Origin: Lactococcus fujiensis JCM 16395
GTDB taxonomy: Bacteria > Bacillota > Bacilli > Lactobacillales > Streptococcaceae
Assembly: GCF_002441655.1 (NCBI RefSeq)
Contig: NZ_JXJU01000001.1
Coordinates: forward strand, 340,766 to 404,765
DNA: 64,000 nt
Direction of reading: 5' to 3'
Both the position numbers and the translations under genes were made by a program. Each line of letters begins with the position of its first letter. The first letter of the stretch is position 1. Below, piece by piece: positions 36,394-44,729 of the stretch. The notes under the pieces were generated by a model. That model was not told the DNA's origin. It did not search any database and worked only from the letters and a program-made list of their open reading frames with translations.

Positions 36394-37026
36394 ATGAAAA
36401 AATCACTTAAAGTAGCTTCACTTTCAACAATTGCACTAACTGTATTGGCCATGGGAGCAAGTGTTGCTAGCGCAGATACTTTTGCGACTCCAGTCACAAC
36501 GACCACTTCGACTGGGAACACAACACCTGTCAGCTTGACATTTGCTTCAGGTAATCTTCAATTGACCACCGCTCCATCGTTTGCAACCACATCTAGCTTG
36601 AGTATTTTATCAAGCAGCAGTGCAGAAACTTATGCTGTTCCTGCAGGCACTACAACACCTGCAATTGGTGTTACAGATATGACTGGTGGCACAACAGGTT
36701 GGACTGTTTCTGCCCAGGCTAGTACTTTGACAGGCTCCGGTCTCACTACAATTGGAGCAGGTAATTATTTAACGTTGACAATGGGAACTTTGACAGCATC
36801 AGGTACAGCATCTAAAATTTCTGCTGCTACAACAGCTACTCAATTGACAACAGATGGCGCTACTACGGTTCCTGTTTTGACTGCCAGTGATGACAGTAAT
36901 CAAACCGTTAGCCAAGCTGTTACTTCCGCTACACTGAATACAGGTGTCGGTCAAGTTGTTAATGCTGGTACTTATGCTGGTACAATTACTTGGACATTGG
37001 CAGCAGCAGCTGGTACTGTTAAATAA
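36394..37026 (+). CDS. Small WxL-domain surface protein
   Basis: A 210-residue secreted protein with signal peptide (LSTIALTVLAMGASVASA, cleavage before DTFATP) and a WxL domain that makes up nearly the whole mature chain. The two WxL motifs are GWTVSAQAS near residue 105 and TWTLAAAAG at the C terminus, which ends in TVK. WxL domains bind the wall non-covalently. Very rich in Thr, Ala and Ser. It is the compact WxL partner that usually accompanies a DUF916 protein and a large WxL protein. Confidence 0.93.
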   Translation: MKKSLKVASLSTIALTVLAMGASVASADTFATPVTTTTSTGNTTPVSLTFASGNLQLTTAPSFATTSSLSILSSSSAETYAVPAGTTTPAIGVTDMTGGTTGWTVSAQASTLTGSGLTTIGAGNYLTLTMGTLTASGTASKISAATTATQLTTDGATTVPVLTASDDSNQTVSQAVTSATLNTGVGQVVNAGTYAGTITWTLAAAAGTVK

Positions 37027-37044
37027 TTGTGGTCATTCAAAATT

Positions 37045-37072
37045 AAATCGGCCACTAAGTGGTCGATTTTTT
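37045..37072 (+). terminator. Intrinsic terminator after the small WxL gene
   Basis: AAATCGGCCAC-TAA-GTGGTCGATTT with six T, one G-U pair. Confidence 0.85.
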
Positions 37073-37087
37073 AGACAAATAACAAAC

Positions 37088-37126
37088 GAGAAAGGCTAAC
37101 CTTTCTCTTGCATCCTGCAAGAGAAA
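37088..37126 (+). repeat. Two overlapping, mutually exclusive hairpins
   Basis: Hairpin A: GAGAAAGG (37088-37095) with CCTTTCTC (37100-37107). Hairpin B: TTTCTCTTGCA (37102-37112) with TGCAAGAGAAA (37116-37126). Both are perfect and share 37102-37107. Confidence 0.75.
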
Positions 37127-37143
37127 TTTTCCTTGTAAATCGT

Positions 37144-37172
37144 TTGGATGAAATATATTATTAGACTATAAT
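37144..37172 (+). promoter_or_regulatory. Promoter of the large WxL gene
   Basis: TTGGAT (37144-37149), 17-bp spacer, TATAAT (37167-37172). Confidence 0.8.
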
Positions 37173-37248
37173 AAACTTGAAAATCAGGCAAGATAAAGCA
37201 GCTATAGAATATTTTCAGGCCTATAGAAATGGAAAGTGAGGGAAGATG

Positions 37249-40200
37249 ATGAAACATATTAGAAAAAGGTTGGCGTATTTAATTATTTTCCTCTTTGCTT
37301 TTGTATTTATGACCCTTCCACTGCTTCAAAAACAACTGAATCAAGCACAAGCCTCAACATTAATGTCAGGAAATTTACGAGGGATTAGCTACGTCCTCGA
37401 TTCATCGGGGCAATTAACGATTAGTTCATACAGTAAAAGTACAAATTATTCTGCAGGAGTGATCCCATCAAATGCTGGAAATAGCTCAACCTTTTATCCT
37501 TGGTCTAACGATGCTCGTGTGACAAGTATGGTTTTCACTTCGGGATCGTCTTACTCAACTTTAGCCAATGCGAATTATTTGTTTGCTAATATGCCCAATT
37601 TGACTTCAATTACAACCAACAATGACTTGAACATGACGGCAACCCCAATGGCATTTAATTTATTTACTGGCGATACGGCGCTTGCGGCAACACAAGCAGC
37701 TAAAGCGAGTGGCACAACAAGTTCTTGTGCAGCAGTAGCTGCGGTCACTGCCACAACAACGACAGCAGCTCAGAATGCTATACTCGCCAGTTCTGGTGTC
37801 AACTGGTCTGTCGCATCGGGTGTGCTAACTATTGCAGCAGGCACATTACCTACAAATACCAATGATGACCCAACCTTTTGGCCCTGGTACGATAATTCAG
37901 CGGTAACAAAAATTGTAGTCGGTGGAGCTGCAGCAGGCGGGGCAGTTTCGACTTCAAACGAAGTTTCTGCCAACCTCTCAATCGCATATCTTTATGCGAA
38001 TATGCCCAATTTAACCACAATTCAATCAACAAACGGAACTTATGATTATTTTAATGGTATTTTATCTGGTACCGCTGCAGCAGGCACTCTAGAAAACATT
38101 AATGATGCGGGCAACATTATGATAAACGACCCTGAACTAAACCTGAGCCCTGTCATCGGTACGACTGGATCAACGACTGAAACGACAAGCATGGCGACGA
38201 TTTCAGGAGCGAATGTAACCTTAAAAGCAGTTGCCCAAGCGAATAATGCAACGGATGATCCGACCTTTTATCCTTGGTATGGTTCACCCACAATTACGAG
38301 TTTTTCAGGACCAAGTGGGGTGACGGCTGCGGGACCCATCGTTGCTTCTCAGGGTGTAATTCAAAATATCACAGGGACACAGGCAACATTTTCGAGTGAC
38401 GGATCGTTTGTCATGGCCGATTTTCCAAATTTAACGACCATTAATAATTTTATCGGTATAAATCTTGTATCTGGACCAGCAGACGAGTCATTTATTGTTG
38501 CTAATGATCAATTTTTAACTGGAGACCCCTCAACTGGAGCATCGTCTAAAGCTAATGTCAACGCTTATTGGGCGACGGCTAATACCACGGCTGCCAATAT
38601 TGTTGGCGGAAATGGGATGATGTGGATGGCTTTTGATACGCGTGGAAATGGAGGCAAGACGAAGACCATTTCACTAAACGGACTCATGCAAAATGATGCC
38701 TCGCTTACCTCGTTTTATGCTACGACCAACCAATCTCCATCGGGTACTGGTTGTGTCTTTGATATGAACTCCATGTTTCAAGGCAATACGAGTCTGATTG
38801 CGGTCAACTTAGGAGGTGGATTCACTCCAGCGACAAGTGTTTCTTACGCCGGTCTTGTCTCTGGTGATAGTAGCCTTCAGTCTTTCACAGGTCTTGCGGG
38901 CACAACAGCAACCGATATGATTGATTTAGTTAATGCTCAAGTGTCGGCAAATGGTGGTACGAATAATAATACTTCCAGTACTACGGTAACTGCGACTGTA
39001 AGTGCTAAAACTTCTTACAGTATTTATGCTGGGCAAACATTTACTCCAGGTTCAAATTTACTTGTTGCTATTGATACAAACTCCGTTGCCTATACCTGGC
39101 CAAATTCGGCACTTTCTGTGGCTTATTGCACCACTTCAACGGGGACTTTTAGTGCTTATGTAGCTGGAGGCTCGTCAGCCACTGCTCTGGATGCGATACT
39201 GCCTAGTACGCTATTCAATACATCAAGTGGGATTGCTACAAATTCAGGAACATTTTATGTTAAATATGAATTAACTGTCTCAGGCAGTGTGGTGGCGACA
39301 TCAACAGCTGAACCAGTAACTATCACAGCAAATCAAGCCAGCTTAACCACGACCACGACCACGACCCTATACACTGGTTCAACAGCAGCTGCCTCTTTTG
39401 CACCACTCAACCTGGTCGCAACAGCAACGGATTATACAGGAACCTCAGTTAATGATTCTTCTCATGTCGTTTATTCGATTCTGAACAGTGCTAGTACAAG
39501 CGTTAGTTCAGCCACAATGTTGTCCACTCCTGGAACTTACACAATCCTATTCAGTTTGTTTGATACGACTGGGAATGCGATTGTAAATAGTAGCGGAACG
39601 GCGATTACGGCAACATCACAGGTGGTTATTCGGGCGAATCCTACACTTACTTTTTCAACGACTTCTGATGCTAGTGTCGTCATTCAAAAAGGGGGGACCT
39701 ATGTGTTACCATCCTTCAGCTATACAGGTTATAGCGGAGAAACAAGTGGACTTAAAGTAGTTGAAACGGCGATTACTGGTTCTGGAACAACACTAAACAC
39801 CTCAAATACGGGAACTTACTATTTAGTCTATACACTTGAAGATAGTGCCGGGAATACTTTGTACGATAGTTCAGGTTCAGCCGTTACCATTCAGCAAAAA
39901 GTGGTTATTGACTCCGCCATGATAAAAGCAACAAGTCCGATCTCGATTGGTAATAACAACAGTACTTTCGATCCCTTATCGCTCGTAACGGCTACGGATG
40001 CTTATGGCAATAGTGTCGCTTCAAGCTCGATTAGCTATACTTATACATTGAGCGGAACAAGTACCGTTTCTGGTACTCAAAGTGATTTTGCTACCAATTA
40101 TGCAAGCTGGCTGGGAAGCTCAAATAGTCAAGTCGGAACGATGACTTTTACCTATTCTTATACAGATACAGCGACGAATTCTGTTTTAACGACAAGTGCG

Positions 40201-41034
40201 ACAGTCAATGTCCTTAAAGATGCAACGATTTTCCAAACTTCAAATGGCACAAGTGATAACACATTGGGACCAACAACTTCCAGCAGTTGGAATCCATTAG
40301 TTTTGGTATCCAAAATTACCGATTCAACTGGAGCAACGACATTATATAGTTCAACTGTAGGTTCAGGGACGGTTCCCCCGACAAGTTTATCAAGTGCGAT
40401 AAGTTATTCGATCAGTGACACGAAAGGTCTTTCGGTTGCCAATGTGACATCAATGCTCAGCCAGGCTGGCACATATAACATATTATTTGTTTATAAAGAT
40501 GCAGATGGCAATAGTTTATCCGCTGTCTCAACTGTCGTTGTAAATGAAGGGCTATTTTTAGATAGCGCGCCATCAATTACATTAGCTGCAGCTTCTCAGA
40601 CTATTACAGGGACGCCTATTACAGTCAACGGTTCTTCAACTGGTAATTTAACCGTCATAAACGACCCGGCAACGAGTAATGGTTGGAGCTTAAACGCTTC
40701 TTTATCTGCATTTACCGGGACGGATAGTAGCAGTACCGTTTGGACTTTAAGCAATACCACATTAGATTTCACCATTGCTAACAGTCAAACGGTGACCAAT
40801 GGACCCACTATTGAAACCGTCAACGGGACGGCACAATCTAGTTTAACTGGTGATGGAAGCACGAGTACCCTTATTTCTGCTCCAGGAAGTACGGGCACTG
40901 GTAGTAATGTGTTCACTTTTTCATCCCCTAGTTTGCTCATCTCAGGAAGTGACCTTTATAATATTGAACCCAGTGTTAATTATTCAGCAACGATTACTTG
41001 GACGATTGCTGATTCAGCAACGACAGTCAAATAA
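37249..41034 (+). CDS. Large WxL-domain surface protein with leucine-rich and Ig-like repeats
   Basis: A 1261-residue secreted protein. After a signal peptide (LAYLIIFLFAFVFMTLPLL) come three BspA-like leucine-rich segments, each introduced by a TFYPW or TFWPW motif (STFYPWSND, PTFWPWYDN, PTFYPWYGS) and followed by NMPNLT or FPNLTTI. The middle (about residues 560-1120) is a series of Ig-like modules with DTTGN/DSAGN/DATGN-type turns. The C terminus is a WxL domain (NGWSLNASLSAF, ending TITWTIADSATTVK). It is probably an adhesin. The start at 37249 has better spacing from GAGGG than the ATG at 37246. Almost entirely Thr/Ser/Ala/Asn rich. Confidence 0.88.
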   Translation: MKHIRKRLAYLIIFLFAFVFMTLPLLQKQLNQAQASTLMSGNLRGISYVLDSSGQLTISSYSKSTNYSAGVIPSNAGNSSTFYPWSNDARVTSMVFTSGSSYSTLANANYLFANMPNLTSITTNNDLNMTATPMAFNLFTGDTALAATQAAKASGTTSSCAAVAAVTATTTTAAQNAILASSGVNWSVASGVLTIAAGTLPTNTNDDPTFWPWYDNSAVTKIVVGGAAAGGAVSTSNEVSANLSIAYLYANMPNLTTIQSTNGTYDYFNGILSGTAAAGTLENINDAGNIMINDPELNLSPVIGTTGSTTETTSMATISGANVTLKAVAQANNATDDPTFYPWYGSPTITSFSGPSGVTAAGPIVASQGVIQNITGTQATFSSDGSFVMADFPNLTTINNFIGINLVSGPADESFIVANDQFLTGDPSTGASSKANVNAYWATANTTAANIVGGNGMMWMAFDTRGNGGKTKTISLNGLMQNDASLTSFYATTNQSPSGTGCVFDMNSMFQGNTSLIAVNLGGGFTPATSVSYAGLVSGDSSLQSFTGLAGTTATDMIDLVNAQVSANGGTNNNTSSTTVTATVSAKTSYSIYAGQTFTPGSNLLVAIDTNSVAYTWPNSALSVAYCTTSTGTFSAYVAGGSSATALDAILPSTLFNTSSGIATNSGTFYVKYELTVSGSVVATSTAEPVTITANQASLTTTTTTTLYTGSTAAASFAPLNLVATATDYTGTSVNDSSHVVYSILNSASTSVSSATMLSTPGTYTILFSLFDTTGNAIVNSSGTAITATSQVVIRANPTLTFSTTSDASVVIQKGGTYVLPSFSYTGYSGETSGLKVVETAITGSGTTLNTSNTGTYYLVYTLEDSAGNTLYDSSGSAVTIQQKVVIDSAMIKATSPISIGNNNSTFDPLSLVTATDAYGNSVASSSISYTYTLSGTSTVSGTQSDFATNYASWLGSSNSQVGTMTFTYSYTDTATNSVLTTSATVNVLKDATIFQTSNGTSDNTLGPTTSSSWNPLVLVSKITDSTGATTLYSSTVGSGTVPPTSLSSAISYSISDTKGLSVANVTSMLSQAGTYNILFVYKDADGNSLSAVSTVVVNEGLFLDSAPSITLAAASQTITGTPITVNGSSTGNLTVINDPATSNGWSLNASLSAFTGTDSSSTVWTLSNTTLDFTIANSQTVTNGPTIETVNGTAQSSLTGDGSTSTLISAPGSTGTGSNVFTFSSPSLLISGSDLYNIEPSVNYSATITWTIADSATTVK

Positions 41035-41056
41035 TATCCAATAAGGAGTAGAAGAT

Positions 41057-41275
41057 ATGCCTAGAACATTGATAATCATCCTATTTTTAATTCTGGTTAT
41101 TCTTTATAGTTATTTTGTATCTAAAATGACCCATTATGAATGCCCAAAATGCGGCACCCATTTTGATAAAAATGGCTGGGATTTATTAAAACCACATTTT
41201 TTTGGAAAGCGTGAAGAAAAATGTCCAAATTGTGGTCAATCGACCTTTATGATTCGCCATATCGGTAAAATTTAA
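41057..41275 (+). CDS. Small membrane protein with a zinc ribbon
   Basis: A 72-residue protein: N-terminal transmembrane helix (TLIIILFLILVILYSYFV) followed by a cytoplasmic or exposed zinc ribbon with two CxxC pairs (YECPKCGTHF and EKCPNCGQS). AAGGAG precedes the ATG and the gene starts 22 nt after the large WxL gene with no terminator between, so it is probably co-transcribed. I do not know a function; a regulator, assembly factor or quality-control partner is possible. Confidence 0.75.
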   Translation: MPRTLIIILFLILVILYSYFVSKMTHYECPKCGTHFDKNGWDLLKPHFFGKREEKCPNCGQSTFMIRHIGKI

Positions 41276-41304
41276 AAATAAATCTTTCGAGGTTTATTTT
41301 TTTA
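41274..41304 (+). terminator. Intrinsic terminator after the zinc-ribbon gene
   Basis: AAATAAATC/GGTTTATTT stem with one G-U pair, followed by T run. Confidence 0.78.
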
Positions 41305-41315
41305 AACTAATTGAC

Positions 41316-41344
41316 TACACTTGTAAACGAGTCAGTGATATAAT
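41316..41344 (+). promoter_or_regulatory. Promoter with an exact cop box
   Basis: TACACTTGTA (41316-41325) is an exact TACA-N2-TGTA cop box and lies where the -35 would be. An extended -10, TGA-TATAAT (41339-41344), follows. The arrangement resembles the yahD promoter and predicts CopR repression and copper induction. Confidence 0.7.
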
Positions 41345-41375
41345 GAATTTATCATAAAGAAAAAGAGGACTCAAA

Positions 41376-42011
41376 ATGAAAATTGCTGTTATTTCTGCGA
41401 GTGGTAAAGCAGGACGCGAAATATTTGATGAAGCAAGTAAAAGAGGTCATGATGTGACTGCAATCATCCGAGATTCAAAAAAGGCTGATGCTTTTGGTGA
41501 GCAGGTCATTATTAAAGATTTATTTGACTTGGACTATGCTGATTTAGAGAAGTTTGATGTCATCGTTGATGCTTTTGGGACTCACCAACCTGAATTATTG
41601 GAATTACATCCTAAAGTCATCGAAAAGTTGGCAGGACTTCTCGAAAACAAGCCCAATCGTCTCCTTGTGGTTGGCGGTGCAGGTTCACTTTATGTCGATC
41701 CTGAACACACCGTACAACTTTTTGATACACCCGATTTTCCAGATGCATTCAAACCGCTCGCAAAAGCCCAATCTAAAGCACTTGATGTCTTACGTTCATT
41801 CGATGATGTTAATTGGACCTTTATTAGTCCTGCAGCTGATTTCCGTTTCGATGGACCAAGAACGGGCAATTATATTTTAGCAGGTGAAGAATTTACTCTG
41901 AACAGCGAAAATGAAAGTCAAATTTCTTATGCCGACTATGCGATCGCAATGGTTGATGAAATTGAAAATAATGAACATAATAAAGAAAGAATTTCAGTTG
42001 TTGCAAAATGA
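41376..42011 (+). CDS. NAD(P)-binding oxidoreductase-like protein (atypical SDR, YwnB-type)
   Basis: The 211-residue protein has a Rossmann N terminus (KIAVISASGKAGREIFDEASKRGHDVTAIIRD), DVIVDAFGTH and RLLVVGGAGSLYVDP, typical for NAD(P)H-binding proteins of the NmrA/YwnB group (atypical short-chain dehydrogenases). No classical Tyr-Lys catalytic pair is obvious. An AAAGAGGA site precedes the ATG. A cop box overlaps its promoter, so it may belong to the copper/redox stress response. It is followed by a DsrE-type gene after 12 nt. Confidence 0.83.
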   Translation: MKIAVISASGKAGREIFDEASKRGHDVTAIIRDSKKADAFGEQVIIKDLFDLDYADLEKFDVIVDAFGTHQPELLELHPKVIEKLAGLLENKPNRLLVVGGAGSLYVDPEHTVQLFDTPDFPDAFKPLAKAQSKALDVLRSFDDVNWTFISPAADFRFDGPRTGNYILAGEEFTLNSENESQISYADYAIAMVDEIENNEHNKERISVVAK

Positions 42012-42023
42012 AAGAGGGTGGAG

Positions 42024-42350
42024 ATGAAAGTCATTTTTCACATTGATGAAGAAAGCAAATGGGAGACCCTTTTGTCTAATGTTCATCATCTCAGACAGTA
42101 CTTTGATGAGGTAAATGATGGACAAATTGAAGTTTTAGTTAACGGGGAGGCTGTTCAATCCGCTATTAAAAATAGTTTTCATGACCTGTCAGTGCTGACA
42201 AAACAAGCACATGTTGCTGTTTGCAATAATTCTTTGGAGGCGCGTTCGATTCGACCAGCTGACTTACAAGAAGGGGTTGAAACTGTTCCAAGTGGAGTGG
42301 TTGAACTTGCGCTAAAGCAAGCTGATGGTTACGCCTATATCAAACCTTGA
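42024..42350 (+). CDS. DsrE/DsrF-like family protein
   Basis: A 108-residue protein of the DsrE/COG1416 fold: VIFHIDEESKWETLLSNVHHL, the DGQIEVLVNGEAV strand-turn, a single Cys in AHVAVCNNSLEA and ETVPSGVVELALKQADGYAYIKP at the end. Such small proteins are often linked to sulfur transfer or redox. The ATG at 42024 is placed 6 nt after GAGGG; an upstream GTG touches that site. It should be co-transcribed with the NAD(P)-binding gene. The coding sequence contains the recurrent palindrome at 42187-42200. Confidence 0.8.
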   Translation: MKVIFHIDEESKWETLLSNVHHLRQYFDEVNDGQIEVLVNGEAVQSAIKNSFHDLSVLTKQAHVAVCNNSLEARSIRPADLQEGVETVPSGVVELALKQADGYAYIKP

Positions 42351-42365
42351 TTGTTTTATTTTTAC

Positions 42366-42388
42366 CTGTCAAGTTTTTTTCTTGACAG
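42366..42388. repeat. Inverted repeat CTGTCAAG-T7-CTTGACAG upstream of rpsP
   Basis: Perfect 8-bp arms; the right arm contains the -35 box of the rpsP promoter. Sister of the element at 9386-9406 before rpmE2. Confidence 0.75.
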
Positions 42389-42410
42389 TGCTTATCATTC
42401 ATGATATACT
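42382..42410 (+). promoter_or_regulatory. Promoter of rpsP
   Basis: TTGACA (42382-42387), 17-bp spacer, TGA-TATACT (-10 at 42405-42410): a near-consensus, extended promoter as expected for a ribosomal gene. Confidence 0.88.
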
Positions 42411-42449
42411 TGTTAATGTAAAAATAATTCTAAAGAGGAAACATTAAAC

Positions 42450-42722
42450 ATGTCTGTAAAAATTCGTTTGACTCGTATGGGTTCTAAGAAAAAACCTTTC
42501 TACCGTATTAACATTGCTGACTCACGTGCTCCACGTGATGGTAAATTCATCGAAACAGTTGGAACTTACAATCCATTGATTGCTGAAAACCAAGTAGTTT
42601 TGAAAGAAGAACGCGTTATGGAATGGTTGAACAATGGTGCCCAACCTTCAGATACAGTTCGTAATATCTTGTCTAAAGCTGGTATTATGAAAAAATTCCA
42701 CGACCAAAAATTTGGTAAATAA
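42450..42722 (+). CDS. rpsP: Ribosomal protein bS16
   Basis: A 90-residue small-subunit protein: [40 protein letters not shown] and the C-terminal [17 protein letters not shown] segment match S16 over its full length. AGAGGAAA precedes the ATG, codon use is strongly biased, and a terminator follows at once. khpA comes next, as is usual in Firmicutes (rpsP-khpA-rimM-trmD), but here a glycosyltransferase gene interrupts the order. Confidence 0.97.
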   Translation: MSVKIRLTRMGSKKKPFYRINIADSRAPRDGKFIETVGTYNPLIAENQVVLKEERVMEWLNNGAQPSDTVRNILSKAGIMKKFHDQKFGK

Positions 42723-42727
42723 TAATT

Positions 42728-42753
42728 AAACTGCGTTTTTGCGCGGTTTTTTT
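42728..42753 (+). terminator. Intrinsic terminator after rpsP
   Basis: AAACTGCG/CGCGGTTT stem with one G-U pair and a T run. Confidence 0.82.
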
Positions 42754-42808
42754 GAAAAGAAAACATCATTTGGATTTAACATAAGTTAAATTAGAGTAGA
42801 GGAAAGAA

Positions 42809-43048
42809 ATGCAAACAGATGTAAAAGATTTGGTCTTAACAATTGTTAAGCCACTGGTTACACAGCCAGACGAAGTATCGCTTGAAATCGTAGACGGTGA
42901 AGAATTTGCTGAATACCATTTGAAAGTCGCTGAAACTGACATTGGTCGAATTATTGGTCGTCAAGGTCGAATCATTCAAGCGATTCGGACCGTTGTCTAT
43001 TTTGTACCTGTAGAAGGAAAAAAAGTACGACTTCTGGTTGACCAATGA
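42809..43048 (+). CDS. khpA: KH-domain RNA-binding protein KhpA
   Basis: A 79-residue single KH domain (former YlqC). The GxxG loop is seen in DIGRIIGRQGRIIQAIRTVV. In streptococci KhpA pairs with KhpB/EloR, binds many RNAs and affects cell length and division. AGAGGAAAG precedes the ATG. It lies between rpsP and rimM-trmD, the conserved ribosome-maturation neighbourhood. A terminator separates it from the glycosyltransferase gene. Confidence 0.95.
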   Translation: MQTDVKDLVLTIVKPLVTQPDEVSLEIVDGEEFAEYHLKVAETDIGRIIGRQGRIIQAIRTVVYFVPVEGKKVRLLVDQ

Positions 43049-43060
43049 TTATTTTAAACG

Positions 43061-43085
43061 AGCCCCAGTTGAGGGCTTTTTTTGT
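43061..43085 (+). terminator. Intrinsic terminator after khpA
   Basis: AGCCC/GGGCT stem with 7-nt loop and seven T. Confidence 0.8.
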
Positions 43086-43149
43086 TCTTTATGTTTTCTT
43101 AAAAATGTAGTATAATAAATACAACACAATACCTACAAAGAGGTCGCCT

Positions 43150-44112
43150 ATGAAAAATGACAATGAGCTCCCGTTAATCTCGATAATTATCGTTTTTAAT
43201 AATCATCAATCATTAGTCAATCGCTGTCTAAATTCGATTGTGAATCAAAGCTACCCAAAGTTTGAATTGCTCGCCATAAATGATGGATCAACGGATTTTA
43301 CATTAAATCAACTCCGTCAGTGGGGGGACGAAGATGATCGAATCAGAGTGGTTTCTAATTTACATACGGGCTTGGCAGCATCGAGAAATTTGGGACTGCG
43401 TTTAGTGAAGGGTAAATTTGTTCTTTTTCTTCATTCCGATGTTCTCTTGAAACAAGATGCACTCTCACTCTTACTTGAAGGAATGTCATACGGAGCAGAT
43501 TTAACCATGTCATGCTCATGCATATTAAAAAACAGTGACCAGAATCGTCAATTGCAATATACTGAACAAGTCTTGCAAACCCTCTTATGTAGTGACTATT
43601 TATTTAGTCTGAACGGGATCCTGTTTAAGCGATTTATTTTACTTGACGGCTTAGAATCAGAGACTTGGGAGGAACAGAATATCAAACAACTGTCAGAAGC
43701 TTTTGGCCTTTCCACATGGATATTCCTCCTATCTGATGATGAAATTTATCAAAACCCCATTGAAGTCAATCGGACTTTATATGATGAAATAAATTCATTA
43801 TTGTTGTGCGATATTATGGAAAAAGAATTTATTCAGCAATTTCCGGAAATGAAAAGTTTGATTTATACTAAAGTGTTTCAAATCGAATTAACCGTATTGA
43901 GAACAATTTTAGGGAAAGAAAAGTCGGTTCTTAAAAAAAGCAAGTTAAAAACAATTTGGGCGAAATTGTTGAAAGACAAACATGAGGTTGATTGGCAGGA
44001 AATTAATGACCCAGAAGTTATTAAATCACTGAAAGAAACGCATTGGGGAAGGCAGATTTTCCTTTTTTTACAAAAGCATCAATATAAGCTACAAAATTCC
44101 TTTAAAGATTGA
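43150..44112 (+). CDS. Family 2 glycosyltransferase
   Basis: A 320-residue protein with a GT-A domain at the N terminus: [60 protein letters not shown]. The usual DxD metal motif reads HSD here. The C-terminal 130 residues lack a known domain and no transmembrane helix is seen. It is inserted between khpA and rimM, outside any polysaccharide cluster. It could glycosylate a wall polymer or a surface protein; donor and acceptor are unknown. Confidence 0.85.
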   Translation: MKNDNELPLISIIIVFNNHQSLVNRCLNSIVNQSYPKFELLAINDGSTDFTLNQLRQWGDEDDRIRVVSNLHTGLAASRNLGLRLVKGKFVLFLHSDVLLKQDALSLLLEGMSYGADLTMSCSCILKNSDQNRQLQYTEQVLQTLLCSDYLFSLNGILFKRFILLDGLESETWEEQNIKQLSEAFGLSTWIFLLSDDEIYQNPIEVNRTLYDEINSLLLCDIMEKEFIQQFPEMKSLIYTKVFQIELTVLRTILGKEKSVLKKSKLKTIWAKLLKDKHEVDWQEINDPEVIKSLKETHWGRQIFLFLQKHQYKLQNSFKD

Positions 44113-44165
44113 CGATTCGAAGGGCAAAGAAAGTTTCGTTTTGTTCAGAAAAGATTCTCTTTTTT

Positions 44166-44174
44166 TGCTATAAT
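44166..44174 (+). promoter_or_regulatory. rimM extended -10 promoter, leaderless arrangement
   Basis: TGC-TATAAT (-10 at 44169-44174) is followed by six bases and the rimM ATG at 44181. Confidence 0.75.
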
Positions 44175-44180
44175 AGTTCT

Positions 44181-44723
44181 ATGACAAAATTTTACAAAGT
44201 TGGAACAATTGTTAATACTCAAGGACTTCAGGGCGAGGTACGTGTGATGCCAACAACTGATTTTCCAGAAGCACGTTTTGCAAAGAATTCAGAACTCACA
44301 CTTTTTGATGATAAAGATTTAAAAATCAGAGAATTAAAAGTTAAATCAGGAAAGTCATATAAAAACATGTACTTGGTCAAGTTCTTCGGATTTGACCATA
44401 TCAATGATGTGGAGAAATTTAAGGGGATGTCCCTCAAGGTTTCAGAAGATAAACTGACGGACTTAGATGATGGTGAGTTTTATTATCACGAAATTATTGG
44501 CTTGGAAGTCTATGAAAACGACAGCTTAGTCGGCCAAATTTCAGAAATTTTACAACCAGGTGCAAATGATGTCTGGGTCGTAAAACGGAAAGGAAAAAGA
44601 GATTTACTTTTGCCTTATATCCCGTCGGTTATTCTTAATGTGGACGTCAAAGGAAAACGCGTTGATGTTGATATTATGGATGGATTGGATGATGACGCCG
44701 GGAATGATGAAAATGAGGACTAA
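44181..44723 (+). CDS. rimM: 16S rRNA processing protein RimM
   Basis: RimM helps maturation of the 30S head near S19. The N-terminal RimM barrel ([24 protein letters not shown]) and the C-terminal PRC-barrel ([40 protein letters not shown]) are both present in 180 residues. The ATG at 44181 is chosen by homology; a longer frame from 44109 crosses the promoter. There is no ribosome binding site: the ATG is 6 nt after the -10 box, so a leaderless mRNA is predicted. trmD follows after 6 nt. Confidence 0.95.
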   Translation: MTKFYKVGTIVNTQGLQGEVRVMPTTDFPEARFAKNSELTLFDDKDLKIRELKVKSGKSYKNMYLVKFFGFDHINDVEKFKGMSLKVSEDKLTDLDDGEFYYHEIIGLEVYENDSLVGQISEILQPGANDVWVVKRKGKRDLLLPYIPSVILNVDVKGKRVDVDIMDGLDDDAGNDENED

Positions 44724-44729
44724 GGAAAA

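Noticed and set aside
37770..38032. Minus-strand frames inside the large WxL gene
   Set aside because: They are shadows of repetitive Thr/Ala codons with no binding sites or known products.
44109..44180. Longer RimM start inside the end of the glycosyltransferase gene
   Set aside because: The extension spans the promoter and does not match the RimM family N terminus, which begins at 44181.
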